Below are positions 45,001-52,885 of a stretch of 64,000 nt of DNA, piece by piece. Source of the DNA: Verrucomicrobiota bacterium (lineage in GTDB: Bacteria > Verrucomicrobiota > Verrucomicrobiia > Limisphaerales > JACRJZ01). The position numbers and the translations under genes are program-made. The DNA lies in contig JACRJZ010000116.1 in the NCBI GenBank assembly GCA_016219875.1, positions 1 through 64,000 of the forward strand. Reading direction: 5' to 3'. How positions within the stretch are numbered: the first letter of the stretch is position 1; every line of letters starts with the position of its first letter. The notes under the pieces are model-generated. The model did not search any database, had not been told where the DNA came from, and saw only the letters and a list, made by a program, of their open reading frames with translations.

Positions 45001-45308
45001 GCTTCGCGGCGAAAGCGGTCCATCTCGGTTTGGGTCGCGAGTTGACCGGCGAGGATCATCTTCAACGCCACGGGCCGGTTGAGACTCACCTGCCGGGCGC
45101 GCCAGACGACGCCCATGCCGCCGCGGGCGATTTCTTCGAGCAACTCGTAATCGCCAAAGTATCGGATGCGCTCGCCCGGCTGGTTCGCCGGCGGGGCGGC
45201 TGGATCAATCTGGAAGACGACCTTGCCCACGCACTTTGGACAAAGCCCCATCATCAACGCGGTGGGAACTTCCGCGCCGCATTGCGGACATGTCGGTTTC
45301 GAAACCAT
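42075..45308 (-). CDS. Ser/Thr protein kinase with N-terminal zinc ribbon, TM helix and WD40 propeller
   Basis: ATG 45308 is chosen (1,077 residues). Residues 7-26 carry two CxxC pairs (CPQC, CPKC), a zinc-ribbon-like fold. The kinase domain follows: IARGGMGVVWRAR (P-loop, ~60-72), ALKMIL with Lys83, HRDLKPGN (Asp205), DFGLA (223-227), and GTPHYMSPEQ. A TM helix (LVASLVAAMLVSVVAGTGAL) separates the cytoplasmic kinase from a WD40 propeller of at least seven repeats (~480-1070), a putative outside sensor. Residues ~146-177 (SSRREEAQTSRLSTLNSQPS, ending EPPHVGCY) are encoded by palindrome copy 5 in frame, between helices D and E, where the kinase fold tolerates loops. The gene lies 208 bp after an ECF sigma gene. 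Confidence 0.9.
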   Translation of the reverse strand: MVSKPTCPQCGAEVPTALMMGLCPKCVGKVVFQIDPAAPPANQPGERIRYFGDYELLEEIARGGMGVVWRARQVSLNRPVALKMILAGQLATQTEMDRFRREAQAAAKLDHPNIVAIYEVGEHQGQQYFAMQLVEGQSLAQRLPGSSRREEAQTSRLSTLNSQPSTAKLEPPHVGCYDPGDAANLLAKVARAVHHAHQRGILHRDLKPGNILLDAQGEPHVTDFGLAKQVDSALDLTRSEAVLGTPHYMSPEQAQGRKDLTTATDIYSLGAVLYYLLTGRPAFQADTPLGVLKKVIEEEPVPPSEALGPVGRVGPVRRKTTSPIDQDLETICLKCLEKDPERRYHSAEALADDLDRWLRQEPILARPTTTFQRLAKWVRRKPLVASLVAAMLVSVVAGTGALTLALRRAVRAEHNVTEKLRDAYLAQAHANRLTTEPGRRFHSLEILAKAAAIRNGSDLRDEAIACLALTDVRSVRQVLVPGSDGTTAVSNGEWDRYATSLPDGAVSVRQLSDERELFRLPPVGAKIKHTILFSPSNQWLAVGYTDNRVRLWDLNRRAVTATLPAAGEMNCSGFHPTEPLVAVADGRETVNIVEAATGRIVRTVAVPKWPRLVAYSPDGRALAVSTDSRSSIVVVEVRTGESISMLPHPGMEVASLAWHPDSRRLAATAYDRQVRLWDALSGKLLHPLTGHAEEPHGVAFHPDGTLLVSGGHDGLMVWSVASGQRLLFLAGGRFHPKFSPAGDRFVVLGGSIGGFELCELAHGVPVRTLGRNEAHAAKRTAAFHPDGRWLVFADGTGVRGFEFRTGRELGLAAGWGELVRSLSFDSRGQLWAAGDKGLLCGALDDGQEPITWQPTPPRTIDPRALPSACSISADRRLLAVPPGDGNCRVLHTETGTEAARARTGPCSYASFSPDNRWLATGGWHQKEVVIWELLSGQTNLQKRFTLREDKALFGLVAFSPDGRRLAVSWGPFLKLYDAANWQPVWSRAVTDSLSEMAWSPTGDVLALRDANKLIRLLNPETGTAHASLETPNAFAVQDLTFSPDGAHLAAVSATTRELFVWDLAGIRRKLTSLGLDW
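44778..44875 (-). repeat. Long palindromic element, copy 5, inside the kinase gene
   Basis: Arms 44778-44801 and 44852-44875 are perfect inverted repeats. The 50-nt loop holds GTTGAGGGTTGAGAGTTGAG words. The element reads through in frame within the kinase domain and adds about 32 residues. It lies between the conserved QSLAQRLPG and AANLLAKVARAVHHAHQRG segments. Confidence 0.95.
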
Positions 45309-45373
45309 GCTCGGTTCCACTCGGTACAACCGGAAATTCTCGGCGCCATGACGCGGCCAACGCGGGTTTCGTC

Positions 45374-45503
45374 GTAGCACAGGTTTTCAACCTGCCGTAT
45401 CGCCGACTTTCAGTCGGCCAACCGCTCGTCGCCCGAATACCCTTCGAGCTTTCCCATCGGCTTCCCGCGGCGGACGGTCCGCAGGTTGGAAAACCTGCGC
45501 TAC
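45374..45503. repeat. GTAGCGC-type palindromic repeat between sigma factor and kinase
   Basis: GTAGCACAGGTTTTCAACCT at the left pairs with AGGTTGGAAAACCTGCGCTA at the right, with TCGCCGACTTTCAGTCGGCC between them. It fills most of the sigma-kinase spacer. The transcript probably reads through it. Confidence 0.7.
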
Positions 45504-45516
45504 GCCGCGACCGCAC

Positions 45517-46257
45517 TCACCCCAGCGCGCCAAACAAATGCCGGAGTTCTTCCTCGAGTTCCTCCGGTCCGGCGACGGTCTGGGCGATCTCCTCGCGCAC
45601 ACATTCGCGGTAGCGCTGCCGCAAACGGTACACGGCCGCCGCGACCGCGTTGGGGGTCATCTGCCACTCCGCCGCCAGCCCGGCGTACGACGGCTCGCTC
45701 CCTTCGGACGAGAGGAACCCTTTCAGCCGGTCGAACTGCGCGGCTTTGCCGGCGGCCACCGATTCCTGGCGCAAGCGCTGCAGGGCCTGGTCGAGCAGCG
45801 TGAGCGCCCACTGTCGCTCGAACAGCTTCTCCGGGGTGGTTTCCGACGCCGGTTCGAGCGCATAGCGGTGTTCATACTCGGTGTCGTCCAGCGAGACCCA
45901 CTCCCGGCCACCGCCGCGCTTGGCCGTTTGCGCCCGTGCCCACTCGTTGGCCAGGAAATGGTTCAACGAGGCGAGCAGGAAGGACCGGAACTTCCCTTTG
46001 TCGGGGGCGACGCCGGCGAGGAATTCCTTCTGCAAAAGCCGCGCGAAGAACTCCTGCGTCAAATCCTCCGCTTCCTCCGGCCCGTAGCCACGCCGGCGGA
46101 CATAGGCGTAAAGGGGATACCAGTAGGTCCGGCAGAGCTGTTCCAATGCCGCCGTTGCCTCGGCCGTGCTGTGCTGGCCGGCCTGCACAATCACGCTCCA
46201 GTGCGTGGTCGGAAACTCGGCCCGCCGGGGCAGCCCGTTGTCGTCGAGTCCATTCAT
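45517..46257 (-). CDS. ECF-family RNA polymerase sigma factor
   Basis: The 246-residue protein has sigma region 2 (FPTTHWSVIVQAGQHSTAEA, then YVRRRGYGPEEAEDLTQEFF) and region 4 (LQRLRQESVAAGKAAQFDRL, then LAAEWQMTPNAVAAAVYRLR). The pattern is that of the ECF group found beside Ser/Thr kinases in Planctomycetes and Verrucomicrobia, where the kinase is thought to control sigma activity. No separate anti-sigma gene is visible. The kinase gene follows on the same strand. Confidence 0.88.
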   Translation of the reverse strand: MNGLDDNGLPRRAEFPTTHWSVIVQAGQHSTAEATAALEQLCRTYWYPLYAYVRRRGYGPEEAEDLTQEFFARLLQKEFLAGVAPDKGKFRSFLLASLNHFLANEWARAQTAKRGGGREWVSLDDTEYEHRYALEPASETTPEKLFERQWALTLLDQALQRLRQESVAAGKAAQFDRLKGFLSSEGSEPSYAGLAAEWQMTPNAVAAAVYRLRQRYRECVREEIAQTVAGPEELEEELRHLFGALG

Positions 46258-46550
46258 GTCGATCTTGGATCGCCGGCCCAGTTGGAGCTGCGGACTGCGC
46301 GCAAAATGCCCATCTGGTCTGTGATCATCGCTGTGGCCGGCATCCTAGGCAGCTCGCGGAGCCGATGCAAACAAGATTGCCGCTCGGGCGGTGATGCCGC
46401 AGGGCTGCATCAAGCTCGGCCCCGGGTCTTGCGCCCTGCCGGCAATGTTACGATGTGTCGAAACTTCTTTGTCGCCGTGCTAGCAAGCTCCAGGACTGTG
46501 CCACACGCCACGGGATTGCCTCGCTGCTGCGACCTGCCTAAGCTTCCGCC

Positions 46551-47621
46551 ATGAGCAAATACTCCGTTCTCGTTGTCGGCATGGGCAAGCGTGGCATGCA
46601 CCACGCCACCGCCTTCAATGCCAATCCCAAGTTCCAAGTCACCGGCCTCTGCGACATCGACGCCGCGCGTCTGGATGCGGCTGCGGCCAAGCTCGGCAAT
46701 CCGCAGAAGGGCACCGACGCCGCGGCCCTGGCCAAAGCGGTCAAGCCCGACGTGTTCTGCTTCTGCACGCTGCCGAACTTGCGCACGCCGATGATCAAGG
46801 CCGCCCTGGACAGCGGCGCGAAGCTGATCGCCTTCGAGAAACCCGTCGCGCTCACCAGTGCCGAGATGCTCAGCCTCCGCGACATGATTCGCCAAGCGGG
46901 CGCCAAGGCTGTCGTCAGCCACCAGCACCGCTACGGCCAGCATTACCAGAATGTGAAGGAGATCGTGGCCAGCGGCGCGCTGGGCCGCGTCCACACCGTC
47001 TATGGCAGCGCCACCGGCTGGATGACGCACATGCTCTCGCACCTGATCGACTACACCTGCTGGTTCAACAACTACACCCCGGGCGTGTGGGTGATGGCGC
47101 AGGCCGCGGGCCGCGTGAAGCTCGCGGACAACCACCCCTCGCCCGACTACATCGGAGGCTTCGTGCAATTCGCCAACGGCGTGCGCGGCATCTACGAATG
47201 TGGCGCGGGTGCGCCCGACCAGCCGGAAGTCGCCAAGTGGTGGGGCAAGAACCGCCTCGGCGCGCAAGGGACGGAAGGCTTCGCCGAAGTGCTGACCAAC
47301 GGCGGCTGGCGCGCGGTGACGAAAAGCGGGGGCTACCAGTGCGGCGACGGCGCGATGAATTACGACGCCGACATGCCGCCCTACATCCAGGAAATGGCTG
47401 ACTGGCTGGACGACGCCAAGAAAGTCCACCAGTGCAATCTCGAACACGCCTGTCTGGGCGCGGAAATCATGCTGGCCCTCCAGCGGTCCGCGGCGGAAGG
47501 TGGCCAGGTCACACTCCCTCTCACTTCTGGCGCTGACGAGCAAGCGCTGCTCAAGTCAAAGCTTGCTGACAGGCCCGTGCTCGTTTCGTGCGAGCAGAAC
47601 AAAAAAGAGTTTGGGATCTAA
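46551..47621 (+). CDS. Gfo/Idh/MocA-family oxidoreductase
   Basis: A 356-residue NAD(P)-dependent oxidoreductase. The N-terminal Rossmann fold (SVLVVGMGKRGMHHATAF), the EKP motif (LIAFEKPVALTSAEML), and the C-terminal alpha/beta domain with HLIDYTCWF and YDADMPPYIQEMADWL match the family. Substrates are usually sugars or inositols; none can be assigned here. It carries no signal peptide, unlike the partial relative at the right edge. The 293-bp gap upstream (46258-46550) holds only a GGCTGCATCAAGCT repeat word and no gene. Confidence 0.85.
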   Translation: MSKYSVLVVGMGKRGMHHATAFNANPKFQVTGLCDIDAARLDAAAAKLGNPQKGTDAAALAKAVKPDVFCFCTLPNLRTPMIKAALDSGAKLIAFEKPVALTSAEMLSLRDMIRQAGAKAVVSHQHRYGQHYQNVKEIVASGALGRVHTVYGSATGWMTHMLSHLIDYTCWFNNYTPGVWVMAQAAGRVKLADNHPSPDYIGGFVQFANGVRGIYECGAGAPDQPEVAKWWGKNRLGAQGTEGFAEVLTNGGWRAVTKSGGYQCGDGAMNYDADMPPYIQEMADWLDDAKKVHQCNLEHACLGAEIMLALQRSAAEGGQVTLPLTSGADEQALLKSKLADRPVLVSCEQNKKEFGI

Positions 47622-47672
47622 ACAGGACCGGCGAGTCGCCAGCGGTGCTTGGTAAGTCTTCACGTTCCGCTC

Positions 47673-47693
47673 GCGCCGGCCGGAGGCCGGCGC
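47673..47693. terminator. Bidirectional hairpin between convergent genes
   Basis: GCGCCGGCC (47673-47681) pairs with GGCCGGCGC (47685-47693) around a GGA loop. It lies between the convergent oxidoreductase (+) and response regulator (-) genes. There is no U tract, so it could also be a small dispersed palindrome. Confidence 0.45.
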
Positions 47694-47733
47694 TCCGGCA
47701 CGGCACGCCGCCAAGTCTTTCGCCAACCCTTGC

Positions 47734-48129
47734 TCACCCAGCGCGAACTGCCGTCTCTGCCCCATTCTGGCAGGCGGCGGAGATCGCTGCCCACAGCGGC
47801 TCGTCGCTGACCGGCTTGTGCAAGTAGGCAGCGGCCCCGCCGCGCAGCGCCAGTTGGCGGGTCGCTTCATCCTTGTGCGCGGTGATGAAAATGACCGGCA
47901 GCGCCACCCGCAACGCCGCCAGCCGGGCCTGGAGTTCCAGCCCGTTCATCTCCGGCATCTGGACATCCAGGATGAGGCAGTCCGGCTTGGCCGCCGCGAG
48001 GGACTTGAGGAAATCGTGGCCCGAGGCGAAAGGCCCGACCGCGCAGCCGTGGGAACGGAGCAGCCGGGCCAGTCCCTTGAGGACCGAAGGATCGTCATCG
48101 ACAATCGCAATGAACAGCTTGGGTTCCAT
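47734..48129 (-). CDS. Single-domain response regulator
   Basis: This 131-residue protein consists of one receiver domain: IAIVDDDPSVLKGLARLL with the acidic pocket, CLILDVQMPEMNG with the phospho-accepting Asp, the Thr of FITAH, and the Lys of LHKPVS. GAGGG lies seven bases before ATG 48129, a clear ribosome site. There is no output domain, so it probably works by protein contact or as a phosphate sink. It lies downstream of the FixJ-like gene, with a 126-bp spacer, so all three signalling genes may share a transcript. Confidence 0.88.
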   Translation of the reverse strand: MEPKLFIAIVDDDPSVLKGLARLLRSHGCAVGPFASGHDFLKSLAAAKPDCLILDVQMPEMNGLELQARLAALRVALPVIFITAHKDEATRQLALRGGAAAYLHKPVSDEPLWAAISAACQNGAETAVRAG

Positions 48130-48255
48130 GCTTCGGCCCTCAGAAACGGCCCACGATCCGCAGAGGCACCGGCGAGAACCCGGTGTCGGTCACGAGCCAA
48201 CGGTCTGATGTGATTGACTTCATGCGCCACTTTTACGCGAGGGCAGCCGGCGCCG

Positions 48256-49017
48256 CTATTGGACCTTGGGCCAACCCACGGGCCGAGGCGGCCCGGCGCA
48301 CGGCGCAGACAACGTCACGGCCCGCGCCGGCGCCGCCGCGCCTGGAGCCAGCGGAAGGCGAGGGACGGGTCCGAGTTGGGGTGGCGGCGGGCGCGGCTCC
48401 GCGGGCGGGATGCCGGCCTTGGCCGCGAGCTGCACCAACTCCGCGACCGAGGCGACCTGGAGTTTCCGCATCACGCGACCGCGATGGACTTTGATGGTCT
48501 TCTCGCAGGTGCCGAGTTCGGCGGCGACTTGCTTGTTCAACCAGCCCTTGATGACCCAACGCAGGACTTCGTGCTCGCGCGCGGTCAACGTTCCCAGCCG
48601 GTCCAGGAGCGCGGCCTTCTCCGCCTCGACCGCCTGCCGCCGGCGGTCCCGTTCGATGGCCTGCTGGATGACGCCGAGGAGTTGCTGGTCGTTGAACGGC
48701 TTGGTCAGGAAATCCACCGCGCCGCCTTTCATGGCGCGGACGCTGGTCGGGATGTCGCCGTGGCCGGTGATGAAGACGATGGGGATGGCGCTCTGGCGGG
48801 CGGCCAGTTCGGCTTGCAGGTCCAGCCCGCTGAGCCGCGGCATGCTGACATCGAGCACGAGGCAGCCTGGCCCGTCCGGCAGCGCGTGGTTCAGGAATTG
48901 TTGGGCCGAGGAGAAGGTTTCCGCGTGCCATCCCGCCGACCGGAGCAACCGCGACAGTCCGCGGCAGATCGAGGGATCGTCGTCCACGACGAAAACGGTG
49001 GCGTCATTGGCGGTCAT
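48256..49017 (-). CDS. FixJ-like LuxR-type response regulator
   Basis: A 253-residue two-domain protein. The receiver domain has VFVVDDDPSICRGLSRLL, the Asp in CLVLDVSMPRLSG, and FLTKPFN with the conserved Lys. The LuxR-type HTH (LTAREHEVLRWVIKGWLNKQ, then KTIKVHRGRVMRKLQ) spans about 140-200. A Pro-rich C-terminal tail of ~50 residues is unusual for FixJ (~205 aa). The start overlaps the histidine kinase stop by four bases (ATGA), so translation is coupled and the two form a pair like FixL/FixJ. Confidence 0.92.
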   Translation of the reverse strand: MTANDATVFVVDDDPSICRGLSRLLRSAGWHAETFSSAQQFLNHALPDGPGCLVLDVSMPRLSGLDLQAELAARQSAIPIVFITGHGDIPTSVRAMKGGAVDFLTKPFNDQQLLGVIQQAIERDRRRQAVEAEKAALLDRLGTLTAREHEVLRWVIKGWLNKQVAAELGTCEKTIKVHRGRVMRKLQVASVAELVQLAAKAGIPPAEPRPPPPQLGPVPRLPLAPGAAAPARAVTLSAPCAGPPRPVGWPKVQ

Positions 49018-51569
49018 GTTTTTTTTCCAACGATCAGAAGCAGCGTGAAGCCAAAGAGGGCGCCGCCGTCAGCATGGTTGGCGGCCTCCAAGCGCCCGCC
49101 GTGGGCCTCGATGATGGAACGGCAGATGGGCAGGCCCATGCCCATGCCGGCGGCCTTGGTGGTGAAGAACGGCTCGAACAGGCGCTCGAGGTGCGCGGCG
49201 GCGAGGCCCGGACCGGTGTCCCGAATGGAAACCTGCGCCCGCGCCGGCTCGACTCGAGCCGTGGTGACGCCCAAGCTCCGAGCACCCGGCTCCGTGGCCG
49301 TCATGGCCTCGACCGCGTTCATGGTCAGGTTGAGCAAGACCTGCTGGAGTTCGACGCGATTGCCCAACACCGGAGGCAGCGTCGGGGCCAAGTCCAGGTG
49401 GAGCCGGACGCCTTTGAGGACCAACTCGCTGCGGAGCAAGGCCAGGGTTTCCTCAATCAGCCGGTTGAGGTCCACCGCCGCGCGCTCCGGCCGGTCTTTG
49501 CGGAAGAGCGCCCGCAACCGCTGGATCACCTGCGCGGCGCGTTGATCGTCCTGGATGATATCGTGCAGGGCGGCGCGCACTTCGTCCAGATCGGGCGAGG
49601 GATGATCCGCGAACCGCTGGGCCGCCTGGGCGTTGCTGAGGATGGCCGTGAGCGGCTGGTTGAGTTCGTGCGCCAGCGAGGCGGCCAGTTGGCCGGCGGT
49701 GGTCACGCGGGTGATGCGGGTGAGTTCTTCGCGCAGCCGTTGCGTTTCCAACTCTGCTTCTTTGGCCGCCGTGATGTCCCGGTTGCTGGCGCGAATGCCG
49801 AGGAACACGCCCTGTTCGTCGGCGATGGGCTGGCAGGTGTGCTCGATCCAGCGCACCTCGCCCTGGGCCGCGCGGATGCGGAACTGCAAGACGCGCAGGG
49901 CCGGCTCGCCGAACGCCACGCACCGGTGGGCGCGCCAGAGCGGTTCGTCTTCCGGGAGGACGATCCCGCCAATCAAGCCGGGCTGGACGAGGAATTGTTG
50001 GGCGGGATAGCCGGTCAGGCGCTCGCAGGCGGGCGAACAGTAGCGGAGCGCGCCGTCCGGGCTTTGCCAGTACTCCCAGTCGCGGGTGAACTGGGCCACC
50101 GCCCGGTACCGCCGCTCGGCTTCGTCGAGCGCCTGCTCGGTGCGCCAGCGCAGGAGGAGATTGGCAAACAAATCCTCCACCACCTTCAGCCGCGTGTCCG
50201 TCTGGAAGGACCAGGATCGTTCCGCCCGCAAGGTCGTGAACCGCAGCGCCCCGATCACTTCCTGGCCGATCACCAGCGGCAGGCCGGCCAGCGACCGCAC
50301 GCCCCGCTGGTGGAACGTCTGGCGGTCCCGCTCCGCTGCGGCGGGCAAGTCCCCCAGCCGCGCGAAACTCACCGCCTGGCCGTGCCGCAACTGCTCCCAG
50401 GTCCAGGGCAGGGTTTCCCGGAGCAACCGGTCCGCCGCGGGCGCCACGCCCTCGGCTTCGCAGTGGACGCTCAGGCGGATTTCCTCTCCCACGAACTCAA
50501 TCAGGGCGGCGCGGTCGGCGCCCACGAAGTCGGCCAGCCGTTGCAGGCCCTCCTTCAGGGCGATCTCGAAGCTGCGGCCGCCGGAACAGGCGAAGCCGGC
50601 CGAGAGATCGGCAATGAGGCGCTCGAAGCCGAGGCGGGCCTGCAAGGCCGCCTCCGCCGTCTTGCGCGCCTCCACTTCCGCGTGGAGATGCTCGACGCTG
50701 GCGCGGAGTTCGCGCGTGCGCACCTGCACCTGGCGCTCCAGATTCTCATGCGCCTCTTTGAGCGCCTGCTCGGAACGTTTGCGCTCCGTGATATCGACCG
50801 TCACCGCCACAAAGTGCGTGATGGCGCCGTCGTCGTTCTTGACCGGGGAAATCGAGGAGTGAATCCAGTACAGCTCGCCGTTCTTCTTCCGGTTGCAGAA
50901 CTCGCCCCGCCATTCTTCGCCCCGGCTCAACGCGGCCCAGAGCTGCTGATAGTGCTGCACGGAATGACAGCCGGACTTCCACAGACTCGGCTTGTGCCCC
51001 ATGGTTTCGCCCGGGGTGAAGCCGGTCAGTTGGACGAACGTCGGGTTCACGTAGATGATGGCGCCGGCGGCGTCGGTGATGACGACGTTGGCCGGGCCGG
51101 CTTCGATCGCGCGGGTCAGGATGCGGAGCTGGTCCTCCGCCTCGCACCGCTGGGTCACGTCGATGCCGGTGCTGACCACGTGGGTCACCGCGCCCAGGGC
51201 GCCGAAGACCGGCGTGTCCGACCAGTGGATGCGGCGGTGGCGGCCGTCTTTCGTGCGCCAGAAGTTCGTGTGCTCCGAGGGCTTGGGGTTAGTGATCAAG
51301 GCTTGAAAAGCAGCTTCGCCGGCCGCCGCTTCCTCCAGCGCCAGGAACACGTCCCAGCATGGCCGGCCCGTCACCTCGGCCAAACCGTAGCCCGTAGCGC
51401 CCTCGCAGGCCCGGTTGAACTTCACGATCCGGCCCGTCCGATCGCGCACCACGACCAGCGCGGCGACCGTATCCAGGACCGCGTTGACAAAACCGCCGCG
51501 GGTCAGACTTCCGTTTGCATCCGGCTTCCGCATCGAACCCGATCTTCCAACGCCAAGCGGATTGAACAC
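49014..51569 (-). CDS. PAS/GAF sensor histidine kinase, FixL/NtrB-like
   Basis: The 851-residue soluble kinase has PAS domains at ~27-140 and ~145-275 (VNPTFVQLTGFTPGETMGHK, then GEFCNRKKNGELYWIHSSIS), a coiled coil (LERQVQVRTRELRASVEHLH), a GAF domain (~320-485), a third PAS domain (~490-615), and a histidine kinase core with His in SLAHELNQPLTAILSNAQAA, the N box LLNLTMNAVEAM, and DTGPGL and GMGMGLPICRSI. No TM helix is seen, so the ligand is sensed in the cytoplasm. GTG 51569 has a GGGAGAAG site eight bases upstream; ATG 51533 is an alternative. Confidence 0.9.
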   Translation of the reverse strand: MFNPLGVGRSGSMRKPDANGSLTRGGFVNAVLDTVAALVVVRDRTGRIVKFNRACEGATGYGLAEVTGRPCWDVFLALEEAAAGEAAFQALITNPKPSEHTNFWRTKDGRHRRIHWSDTPVFGALGAVTHVVSTGIDVTQRCEAEDQLRILTRAIEAGPANVVITDAAGAIIYVNPTFVQLTGFTPGETMGHKPSLWKSGCHSVQHYQQLWAALSRGEEWRGEFCNRKKNGELYWIHSSISPVKNDDGAITHFVAVTVDITERKRSEQALKEAHENLERQVQVRTRELRASVEHLHAEVEARKTAEAALQARLGFERLIADLSAGFACSGGRSFEIALKEGLQRLADFVGADRAALIEFVGEEIRLSVHCEAEGVAPAADRLLRETLPWTWEQLRHGQAVSFARLGDLPAAAERDRQTFHQRGVRSLAGLPLVIGQEVIGALRFTTLRAERSWSFQTDTRLKVVEDLFANLLLRWRTEQALDEAERRYRAVAQFTRDWEYWQSPDGALRYCSPACERLTGYPAQQFLVQPGLIGGIVLPEDEPLWRAHRCVAFGEPALRVLQFRIRAAQGEVRWIEHTCQPIADEQGVFLGIRASNRDITAAKEAELETQRLREELTRITRVTTAGQLAASLAHELNQPLTAILSNAQAAQRFADHPSPDLDEVRAALHDIIQDDQRAAQVIQRLRALFRKDRPERAAVDLNRLIEETLALLRSELVLKGVRLHLDLAPTLPPVLGNRVELQQVLLNLTMNAVEAMTATEPGARSLGVTTARVEPARAQVSIRDTGPGLAAAHLERLFEPFFTTKAAGMGMGLPICRSIIEAHGGRLEAANHADGGALFGFTLLLIVGKKT

Positions 51570-51672
51570 AATAGGACTTCTCCCGATTTGCTCGTACTGG
51601 AACGCCTAGCCGGGCCTTCCAGGGAAATGGAGCGCGCGGCAACCCCTTCCCTCGAGGCGATTTCAAAACTCT

Positions 51673-51737
51673 GTAGCAGCCGACGTGAGGAGGCTCAAAC
51701 TGCAAAGGAATCAGAGCCTCCTCACGTCGGCGGCTAC
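51673..51737. repeat. Long palindromic element, copy 6
   Basis: Arms 51673-51696 and 51714-51737 are 24-nt inverted repeats with one mismatch (CGGCTAC at the end), and the stem continues with TTTCAAAACT before and AGTTTTGAAA after. It lies about 100 bp upstream of the histidine kinase gene, in its probable promoter region. Confidence 0.92.
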
Positions 51738-51877
51738 AGTTTTGAAAGAGGCTCTTCAGATTCCTCTTCGCGACGGGTGCTCGCAACCGCTCCCTGCAAC
51801 GCCCGGTCCAGCCTTTGATTCAAGCCAAGGGCAGAACCTCGCGACAAGGCGGCATCCAGCTCGGTTCGGGAGCACTC

Positions 51878-51930
51878 GTAGCGCAGACTTTCGGGTCTGC
51901 CGTAGCGCCGGGCGGGAGCTTGATGCAGCC
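51878..51930. repeat. GTAGCGC-type repeat unit ending AGCTTGATGCAGCC
   Basis: GTAGCGCAGACTTTCGGGTC, then GTAGCGCC and the end word AGCTTGATGCAGCC. It belongs to the same family as 4725-4857 and 35697-35810, but only one arm is present. The 430-bp spacer 51570-51999 contains this and palindrome copy 6, and no gene. Confidence 0.6.
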
Positions 51931-51999
51931 TTGACCTCGCGAGCGTCGCGGCGTTTTGAAATCGCCTCCGCAGCCGGCCCGTTGGGAACGCGCCTGACC

Positions 52000-52707
52000 C
52001 TATCTCGGCTTGAGCGTGCAGTTGCTCAAGTTGGTGTCCGCCGAGCTGGGGGTGCGGAGATGGTTAACCAACGCCGACCGGGTGAACTGGTGGGCGCTGC
52101 CGTCCGTCAGCAGCATGTTGCCCGCATAGGTGTGGAGATCACTGCCCCAGCGGGGATTGTCCCGGGTCGGATCGAGGCGCGTGATGACCGGATCCATGAT
52201 CGTCGCCGGCGGGCAGGTGGAGCTTTCCATGTCGCTGATGACGTTGCGGTCGGTGGCCAGGTGCATTTGCGGCTGGTCCTCCCGGGCTTCGGTCCCGATG
52301 GTGTAGCTCAGGGCCTCGTTCTGGAGGGTCTTGAAGCCGTCGGGCTTGTCCGTGAAATCGATGGCCTTCGTGCGGGCGCGGTCCGGCGGACAAACCAGGA
52401 TTCGGGGCGTGTTGAACTCCGCCCCGGCGGCGTCATAGCTGAGCCAGGCTTCGGGCGAGGACTTGGCGCCACCTTCGCTCAGGGGAACCTGCCACGGATA
52501 GCGGCTCTCGTTGTCGTCATGCCACATGCGGAAACCCAAGCCGATCTGCTTGAGGTTGCTGACGCAATTGATCCGTTGGGCCTTGGCCTTGGCGCGGGAG
52601 AGGGACGGCAACAACATGCTCGCGAGGATGGAGATGATCGCGATGACGACCAGCAGTTCGATCAACGTGAAGGCGGACTGGGGCCGTCGGGAAAAGGTCT
52701 GGCGCAT
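52000..52707 (-). CDS. Type II secretion/pilin-like H-X9-DG pseudopilin
   Basis: The 235-residue protein starts at ATG 52707 with a prepilin signal: FTLIELLVVIAIISILASML preceded by a short basic leader, cleaved before the Phe by PilD-type peptidase. The body ends with the H-X9-DG motif (HTYAGNMLLTDGSAHQ) that defines these Planctomycete/Verrucomicrobial pseudopilins. The frame is open to 52770, but the prepilin leader begins at 52707. No other secretion genes are nearby, as is common for this large dispersed family. Confidence 0.9.
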   Translation of the reverse strand: MRQTFSRRPQSAFTLIELLVVIAIISILASMLLPSLSRAKAKAQRINCVSNLKQIGLGFRMWHDDNESRYPWQVPLSEGGAKSSPEAWLSYDAAGAEFNTPRILVCPPDRARTKAIDFTDKPDGFKTLQNEALSYTIGTEAREDQPQMHLATDRNVISDMESSTCPPATIMDPVITRLDPTRDNPRWGSDLHTYAGNMLLTDGSAHQFTRSALVNHLRTPSSADTNLSNCTLKPR

Positions 52708-52885
52708 AAGCTGGTTCAACTTCGGCCCATCGCGGCCGCATGGTTCATGGACGCGGCCCGAGCCGAGCATGTTTCAAGAAAGTCATCGGTGTTGTCAGTG
52801 GGCCGCAGCGTAGTGAAGAAGCGGAGCGGAAGCAATGCCTGTTCACCGAGGCGGACGGCCCAGGACGCAACTTGGCCCTGTCGCC

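Noticed and set aside
5993..51745. The dispersed palindrome as CRISPR repeats
   Set aside because: Copies are single, far apart and without regular spacers; no cas genes are present.
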